A stretch of 64,000 nt of DNA, taken from DATJKD01 sp963728295. GTDB taxonomy: Bacteria > Pseudomonadota > Gammaproteobacteria > Steroidobacterales > Steroidobacteraceae. Positions 58,189 through 64,000 of this stretch are shown here, piece by piece. Location of the stretch: NCBI GenBank assembly GCA_963728295.1, contig CAVSKB010000018.1, positions 1-64,000 of the forward strand, written 5' to 3'. Each line of letters begins with the position of its first letter. Within the stretch, counting starts at the first letter, position 1. The notes under the pieces were generated by a model, which was not told the origin of the DNA, made no database searches, and saw only the letters and a program-made list of their open reading frames with translations. The position numbers and the translations under genes were made by a program.

Positions 58189-59280
58189 ATGGGCATGGGT
58201 CGACCGAAGGCGCAACTTACCTTGAGCGCGGCCGAGCAGGCGCAGTTGTCCTCGATCGCGCGCTCGCGCTCGATGCCGGCGGCGCTGGCGCAGCGTGCGC
58301 GCATCGTGCTCGCCTGTGCGAGCGGACAGGCTAACAACGCCGTCGCGCGCCGCTTTGAGATCAGCGATGCGACGGTGGGCAAGTGGCGCCGGCGCTTTCT
58401 CAAGGATCGCATCCGCGGCCTGTACGATGAGCTCAGGCCCGGCCGGCCGCGCTCGATCGATGATGAGCGCATCGCGGGGCTCATCAGCAAGCTGCTCAAG
58501 CGCAAGCCCAAGGACGGCGCCACACACTGGAGCACGCGTGCGGCGGCGGCGGAGACCGGCATCTCCAAGAGCAGCGTGCACCGCTACTTGAACCTCTTTG
58601 GCTTGAAGCCGCATCGCACCGAGAGCTTCAAGCTCTCGACCGATGCATTCTTCATCGAGAAGCTGCGCGATGTGGTAGGGCTGTATCTGAACCCGCCTGA
58701 AAATGCGCTCGTGCTGTGCGTCGACGAGAAGAGCCAGGTGCAGGCGCTCGAGCGCACTCAGCCGATGCTGCCCATGGGCTTCGGCTACGTGGAAGGGGTC
58801 ACGCACGACTACAAGCGTCATGGCACGACGACGCTGTTCGCCGCGCTCGATGTGCTCAACGGCACCGTGCTCACCGATTGCAAGCCGCGTCACCGGCATC
58901 AGGAGTTTCTCGCCTTTCTGCGCAGCATCGAGGCGGCGGTGCCGGCGGAGATGGATGTGCATCTGATCGTGGACAACTACAGCACGCACAAACACGCCAA
59001 GGTCAAAGCCTGGTTGGCAAAACGGCCACGCTGGCACCTTCACTTCATCCCCACCTATAGCTCCTGGCTGAATCTGGTTGAGCGCTTCTTCGCCCTGATC
59101 ACTGACAAGGCGATTCGGCGCGGCTCGTTCCGCAGCGTCCCACAACTGGTCGGCCAGATCGATCACTTCGTCACCCGATACAATCGCAATTGCAGACCTT
59201 TCATCTGGACTGCCACCGCCGATTCCATCCTTGCAAAGCTCGAAAGACTTTCTTCACGAATCAGCGGGACAGGACACTAG
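58189..59280 (+). CDS. IS630-family transposase
   Basis: 363 residues, intact. The N-terminal helix-turn-helix (NNAVARRFEISDATVGKW) and winged second domain (ETGISKSSVHRYL) are followed by the DDE catalytic core with Asp179 (LCVDEKSQ), Asp262 (LIVDNYSTH) and Glu298 (SSWLNLVERFF), all present. It cuts and pastes at TA dinucleotides. The stop TAG uses the flanking TA. There is no internal frameshift, so the element is probably active or recently active. Confidence 0.96.
   Translation: MGMGRPKAQLTLSAAEQAQLSSIARSRSMPAALAQRARIVLACASGQANNAVARRFEISDATVGKWRRRFLKDRIRGLYDELRPGRPRSIDDERIAGLISKLLKRKPKDGATHWSTRAAAAETGISKSSVHRYLNLFGLKPHRTESFKLSTDAFFIEKLRDVVGLYLNPPENALVLCVDEKSQVQALERTQPMLPMGFGYVEGVTHDYKRHGTTTLFAALDVLNGTVLTDCKPRHRHQEFLAFLRSIEAAVPAEMDVHLIVDNYSTHKHAKVKAWLAKRPRWHLHFIPTYSSWLNLVERFFALITDKAIRRGSFRSVPQLVGQIDHFVTRYNRNCRPFIWTATADSILAKLERLSSRISGTGH
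59265..59277 (+). repeat. IS630 right terminal inverted repeat
   Basis: CGGGACAGGACAC, reverse complement of the left end. Confidence 0.9.
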
Positions 59281-59398
59281 CAACCCGTCGGACAAGACGA
59301 CCATGCGCTGGGCAAACGCAGGGGCGTACTGCGTCTTCATCGGTGATCAGATCTACGCCAGCTCGTGGTACCCGAATGGCTGGAGAGGGACTCTATAG
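59279..59398 (+). pseudogene. 3' fragment of the IS-interrupted lipoprotein gene
   Basis: An open frame without its own start encodes 39 residues with good protein character (TTMRWANAGAYCVFIGDQIY, then SSWYPNGWRGTL and stop). Its end closely resembles the fragment ending at 57042 (FWYPNGSGGTL). It is best explained as the C-terminus of the lipoprotein separated by the IS. Confidence 0.65.
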
Positions 59399-59459
59399 AA
59401 GTAGGATCCGGGCCGTTTTCGTAGAACCGCCGTGGCGGGGAATGGCTGAACCGAGAAAG
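59366..59459 (+). repeat. Direct repeat copy 2 (partner at 57010-57100)
   Basis: Begins TGGTACCCGAATGGCT and runs through the lipoprotein stop, the 43-base gap and the first codons of the sigma factor (MAEPRKG). Roughly 80 percent identical to copy 1. Confidence 0.8.
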
Positions 59460-59957
59460 GGGCTCGTCGAGAGACTGTTCGCGGAGCACCGCCGTGCCCT
59501 GCAGGCGTTCTTTTATCGGCGCATCAGGACGAAATCCGATGCACCGGACCTCGCGCAGGAAGTCTATGTACGCATGCTGCGGGTGAACGACATACACGCG
59601 ATTCGCGATCCTGAGCGCTATCTGTATACCGTCGCGAGCAATCTCGTGAAGGAGTACGCGGTGCTGGATCGCTGGCGGTCCCGCGGCGTGAACGTTGATG
59701 ATGCGAGCATCCAGCACCGCCTGGGCGAACTACCGACGCTCGATGGGCAACTCGACATCACGAACCGTGTCGCGCGCTTGCGCACCGTGCTTGCGCAACT
59801 GTCTCCCAAATGTCGAGCCGCAGTCATACTTCAATATCGCCACGGTCTGAGCTACGAGGAGATCGGCCAGCGTCTCAACGTGTCGCCGCACATGGTGAAA
59901 AAGTACCTGGCGCAGGGGCTCGCTCATTGCCGGCGTCGAATGGCGCGAATGGAGTGA
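59442..59957 (+). CDS. ECF (FecI-like) RNA polymerase sigma factor
   Basis: 171 residues. Region 2 has FFYRRIRTKSDAPDLAQEVY and RYLYTVASNLV; region 4 has LSPKCRAAVILQYRHG and YEEIGQRLNVSPHMVKKYL. It belongs to the FecI type that is released by a FecR protein when an STN-bearing TonB receptor binds its ligand; both partners follow directly. ATG 59442 lies 5 bases before FecR-type context continues at 59962 (operon spacing of 4 bases at the 3' end). The upstream region is duplicated at 57010. Confidence 0.93.
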   Translation: MAEPRKGLVERLFAEHRRALQAFFYRRIRTKSDAPDLAQEVYVRMLRVNDIHAIRDPERYLYTVASNLVKEYAVLDRWRSRGVNVDDASIQHRLGELPTLDGQLDITNRVARLRTVLAQLSPKCRAAVILQYRHGLSYEEIGQRLNVSPHMVKKYLAQGLAHCRRRMARME

Positions 59958-59961
59958 TGTC

Positions 59962-61092
59962 GTGACACCAAGCGAAGAGCAGGTTCGCTCCGCGGTCGCC
60001 CAGCAGGCGGGGACCTGGTTCATTGCGAACCAGTCCGGATCGCTCGAGCAGGCCGAGCGCGCGGCCTTCGTGGCCTGGCTCAAGGCCTCGCCGATCCATG
60101 TCGAGGAGTACCTGGGCGTCGCGCTCATCGCACACGATCTGCCCGCAGCCGCGGAGGATCCGCAGGTGCCGCTCGAGTCGCTCCTTGAATTGGCACGTGC
60201 CGATGACACCGAACGGCGTCGTGTCGCTCGAGGCACCGTTGCCCGTGCGCGAGCCGGCGCCGAAGCGATCAGGCGCCGCGCCGATGGTCATTTGCCACGT
60301 CGATCGCTGCCGTGGTGCTGGTGCTGGCCGGCATCGGCGCTGTGGTGGATGCGCGACGGTGAATTTCTCGGGTTGCCGAAGACCTACCAGACGGCGCATG
60401 GCGAGCAGATCGTGGCACAGCTCCCCGACGGCTCGGAGCTTCATCTCAACACGGATTCATCCGTTACGGTTCGCTACACCCGCAGCGAGCGGGTGGTCGA
60501 AATTGCGCGAGGTCAGGCGCTCTTCACGGTTGCGCGAGACGATCCCCGGCGCTTTCGGGTCGCGGCCGGCGAGGTAAATATAGTTGCAGTGGGAACCCAG
60601 TTTGATACCTACCGAGACCCAATGCGACGATCGTGACGGTCGTTGAGGGAAGCGTTGCCGTGCTCGCGGAAGCGCCTCCGCCGGACGTGACCGGGCTTCC
60701 GGCCGGTGCATTGCGCGTCAATGCGGGATATCAGGTGCGCGTTGACGCACGGCGGTGTGTCGGCGCAACCTATTCCCGTCGATGTGCAGCAGACCGTGGC
60801 CTGGCTGCAACGGAAGATAGCTTTTGAACAACGACCACTCGGAGAGGTGGCGGACGAGTTCAACCGCTATGGCTCAATCCCCATCGAGATCGATGACGCA
60901 GCGCTGCGTGCGCTGCCGATCAGTGGCGTCTTCGATGCGTACGACATCGACTCGTTCATGGCGTTTCTGCAGACACTCGATGGAGTTCGCGTGGAAAGGA
61001 CCAATGAGCGAATTCGTGTTTTCAGGGTGAATTGCAGAAGGAATGAAACGGCTTCGACCGCTCACGCGGCCGCCGCGTTGGAAGAACGCTAA
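59962..61092 (+). CDS. FecR-type anti-sigma/transmembrane regulator (frameshifted)
   Basis: About 374 residues when roughly six extra bases are removed (around 60290-60350, 60615 and 60755). The cytoplasmic DUF4880 domain (SEEQVRSAVAQQAGTWFI, AAFVAWLKASPIHVEEYL) binds sigma. A membrane helix (AAVVLVLAGIGAVV) is recovered only in another frame. The FecR domain follows (YQTAHGEQIVAQLPDGSELHLNTDS in pieces, FRVAAGEVNIVAVGTQFD), then an STN-interacting C-terminus (RPLGEVADEFNRYGS, IEIDDAALRALPISGVFDA). GTG 59962 has GGAG upstream. It transmits the receptor signal to the sigma factor. The stop overlaps the receptor start (TAATG). Confidence 0.88.
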
Positions 61093-64000
61093 TGTCCTCG
61101 GTGCGCAACCTGCTCGCGATCTGCGCAACTTCGGGTGTCCTCGTGTTCTCGCGCGCCGAGGCATCCGACGGAACTCTCACATGACATCGCCGCTCAGCCG
61201 CTCGCACAAGCGTTGAGTGAGTTCGCCAGCTCAGACCGGCCTGCAAGCTCGTCTACGTCTCCGAGATCGTGGCGAGCCAAGCCTCGAAAGGCGCGTCACG
61301 CGGGCTGGCGACGCCTGATGCGCTCCAGCGCCTGCTGGCGGGTACCGGACTGCACTTCGAGTTTCTGAATGAGCGGACGGTCAGGATTTTCGCGGCGTCC
61401 AGCTGTGCCTTGCCGTCTGGCTGCGCCGGCCCGTCCCTTCGGCGCGGCGGCGCTCGGGGCGTGAGTCCGTCAGGACGTCGCTGGCCGGATGATCTGCTGG
61501 AGGAAGTGATCATCAGCGGCTTACGCTTGTGGATGAATGCGACCCACGCGGTAACTCCCGTCATCGTGCTCGACCGCCGCGACATCGAGCGTGGCGGGCA
61601 AGATTCGATCGGCGGGGTCCTGCAGTCGCTGCCGATGACTACCGGCTCGCCACTGAATACCAACGTCAATGCTGCCGGGATGCGGAACCGCGCGGCAGCG
61701 GCGCCGCGCGGGCGACGGATCGGTCCGCGTCAGCTGCACGATCTGCCACTGTGGTGTTGCTGAATGGTCGGCGTCTTCCGAACAGCGGTCTAGGTGCCGA
61801 CGCCTCGGTCGATCTCAACACACTGCCAATATCCTTCATCGATCACGTCGAGGTGCTGGCGAGTGGCGCTTCGGCGGTTTACGGTGCGGATGCCGTCGGC
61901 GGCGTCGTCAACATCGTCACGCGGCGGAACAACCATGGCCTTGAGCTCAGTGGATCGCGGACGATCACCGAACACGGCGATGGCGAGATCATCACCGGGC
62001 AGGCGGCCATCGGTTTCGACCTGCTCGGGGGAGCCTGGAGCCTAGGTATCGACTACGTCGAGCAGGACGGCGTAACGCTGGATCGTCGCAGCTACTCTGC
62101 GGGCCCGCTGGCCATCGTGGACACCGAAGGCACGGTGGCTGCCCATGGCGGAATACACGCGACGTCGGACGGGTGCTTCGAGGTTCCGGCCGGAAACGCA
62201 CTGGGACTCGGCGCCGGGTGCCTACACGCGCGTGGCGGGCGCCACAGGCCAGACGGCCGCCGACTATCGGCCCTTCGTGCGCTCCAGAGACGGTTTCAAT
62301 ACTGCGCCATTCAACTATTCGCAGACGCCCAACGAACGCACGTCGCTCTGGCTGCTCGGCTCGCGTCCGTTGGACGAAAGCACGAATTTCTTCATGGAAG
62401 CACTTGTTCATCACAGGGAATCCGCGCAGCAGGCGGCGCCGGAACCCTTGTATGCTCCGCTCTTGCCGCCCGATACTGGCCAACGGCTCGATAGGTATTC
62501 CGGCCGACAACTACTACAACCCCTTCGGGGTCGACCTCGTAGAGGTTGCGCGCCGACTCGTCGAGGGCGGAAACCGCAGTGGTCAGCGAGGACGTCGAAC
62601 TCTGGCGCGCGCTCATCGGGGTCGAAGGCGCTGTCGCTCGCTGGCGATGGAAACTCGCGCTCAGAAACGCCAGGTCCGAAGCGACGAGTGTCGAGAAGGG
62701 CTTCTTCTCGCTGTCGCGGCTTGGATTGGCATTGGGGCCATCCGGCCCGGATGATTCCGGCCGCATCGTGTGTGGCTCGCCCGATCCCGCAACCGGGCGC
62801 GTGCCTGCGGCCAGCATCATTCCGGACTGCGTGCCGCTCAATCTTTTCGGCGGAGCCGGCAGCATTACGCAGGAGCAGCTGGACTACGTGAGTCCGCGGC
62901 CCATGATCAATTCCGGTACGAATGAGCAGCGGATCGCGGAGTTGGTATTGAGCGGCCCCGGCGCACGGGTGCTCGGCAGGGACCTGCGGTGGGTGCTGGG
63001 CGCGGACTACCGGCGTGAAGCGGGCAGGCTGGCCCTGGACCCACTGCATCGCCCTGGAATTCTGGGGATTTCGGCGACCCCTGCAACTACGTCTCCACTT
63101 GGCGGCCACTACGATTCGAAGGAGCTGTTCGCCGAAATGCAGGTGCCCCTGCTGCACGACCACCGTTGGGCTGGGGAGATGGCCCTGAACCTCGTCGTGC
63201 GCTGGTCAGACTATTCCTCGTTCGATGAGCACACATCTTGGCAGGCAGGGCTGCGCTGGCGGCCGGTCGAAGAACTGACGCTGCGTGCCAACTATGCCGA
63301 CGTCTTTCGCGCCCCAGCCATCGTTGAGCTCTACGATCCGCGAGTGACGTTCGAAGGTGTCTTCGAGATCGACCCCTGCGGAAATGATCCGAACCGCACG
63401 CAGCAAGCAAATTGCGCGGCGAACGGCGTTCCGGGCGGCGCCTACGTGCAAGGACGGGGGTTTCACGGTGTCTATGGGCGGGAACCCGGAGCTCGAACCG
63501 GAGACGGGGCACAGCGTCGGCGCCGGTTTGATCTACAGGCCCGCCTGGGCCAAAGGGCTTTCCGCCAGCATCGATTTTTTCCAGCTCGAGCTCACCGACT
63601 ACATCTCAGAAGCGTATCCCTCTGAAGTCCTGGTCGAATGCGCGGAACGTGGAACCAGCAAGCTCTGCGAAGCCATACGCCGCTCTGCGGACGGCAGCAT
63701 TCTGCAGGTGTCGATTTCAAAGAGAATTCGGGGGGCCGGAAGTCCGCGGCTTCGACATTGCGATCGAATGGCCCCTGGTGACAAAGACAGGAGAAGTGAA
63801 TTCGCGGCTGCTCGCCACTTATCTCGACCGCTGGAACACACAGCCGTTTCCCGGAGGTGCGGTGTCTTCGTACGCGGGCAATTTCAAGGCCGGCGCCCGG
63901 CCGCGTTTGCGCGTGTCGGGAAATATCGACTGGCGCTACGGACCCTGGATGGCGAATTACGCGGCGGAGTACATCGGCAGCTACACGGAACTCGTAGAAC
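61092..64000 (+). CDS. STN-domain TonB-dependent receptor, incomplete at window end (frameshifted)
   Basis: ATG 61092 opens a signal peptide (NLLAICATSGVLVFSRAEA). The STN domain (IAAQPLAQALSEFAS, LQLVYVSEIVASQASKG, TPDALQRLLAGTGLHFEFL) contacts FecR. The plug has VLLNGRRLPNSGLGADASVDL in pieces, ISFIDHVEVLASGASAVYGAD and VGGVVNIVTRR. Barrel strands follow to the end (WQAGLRWRPVEELTLRANYADVFRAP in pieces). At least half a dozen frame changes occur, so the gene reads in pieces in all three frames. The receptor imports a ligand and signals through FecR to the sigma factor; the ligand (siderophore, haem or glycan) cannot be told. Confidence 0.88.

Larger units (their letters stand above)
58116..59277 (+). 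mobile_element. IS630-family insertion sequence
   Basis: 1162 bases bounded by inverted repeats GTGTCCTGTCCCG (58116-58128 and 59265-59277) and flanked by TA on each side (58114-58115 and 59278-59279), the target duplication typical of IS630. It carries one intact transposase and no passenger genes. It is inserted into the 3' end of the lipoprotein gene, and its left end supplies an in-frame stop for the corrected frame. Confidence 0.93.

Overview
This is a high-GC proteobacterial window. Complete type VI secretion genes, lipoboxes, a C-terminal sorting tail of the GlyGly-CTERM type, and a FecI/FecR/STN-TonB-receptor cascade point to a gammaproteobacterium. A soil or water member of the Steroidobacteraceae/Nevskiales/Xanthomonadales sort is my guess, not a demonstrated assignment. 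No rRNA, tRNA or CRISPR array was seen.

Layout. 0-10 kb: a caspase-fold protein, then two autotransporter-barrel proteins with an HExxH metallopeptidase between them. 9.5-25 kb (minus strand): the second half of a T6SS locus, read as vgrG, DUF6931, PAAR, fha, tssJ, tssK, tssL, tssM, a tagF-pppA fusion, ppkA and a lipoprotein hydrolase. 25-37 kb: an accessory island with a membrane FHA protein, a TPR-methyltransferase, a fused TssB-TssC-like protein, and a run of enzyme-like putative cargo genes. These are a zinc peptidase, a class 3 lipase, a YopT-like cysteine protease, two proteins resembling CheD/CNF1-type glutamine deamidases, a nitrilase-fold protein and several unknowns. 37-50.3 kb (minus strand): tssA, tssB, tssC, hcp, tagJ, tssE, tssF, tssG, clpV, preceded by an FHA/lytic-transglycosylase gene. 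50.5-57 kb: DUF2868 membrane protein, delta-60/Calx-beta surface protein, and a vanadium-haloperoxidase-like protein. 57-64 kb (plus strand): a lipoprotein gene interrupted by an IS630 element, then ECF sigma factor, FecR and a TonB receptor that runs off the window.

All thirteen core T6SS components (TssA-M) are present, with the PpkA/PppA/Fha/TagF post-translational switch. The machine is therefore probably a phosphorylation-controlled T6SS whose payload genes lie between vgrG and clpV, where recombination has also left a second, diverged clpV tail.

Many genes are broken by single-base frameshifts. Nearly every one I could resolve is cured by deleting one base (an extra base relative to the conserved reading), and the breaks are very dense from 37.7 to 46.6 kb. 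I read these mainly as insertion errors in the assembly, so I annotate whole genes across the breaks and state where they are. Ends given for hcp, tssC, tssG and tagJ depend on this reading.
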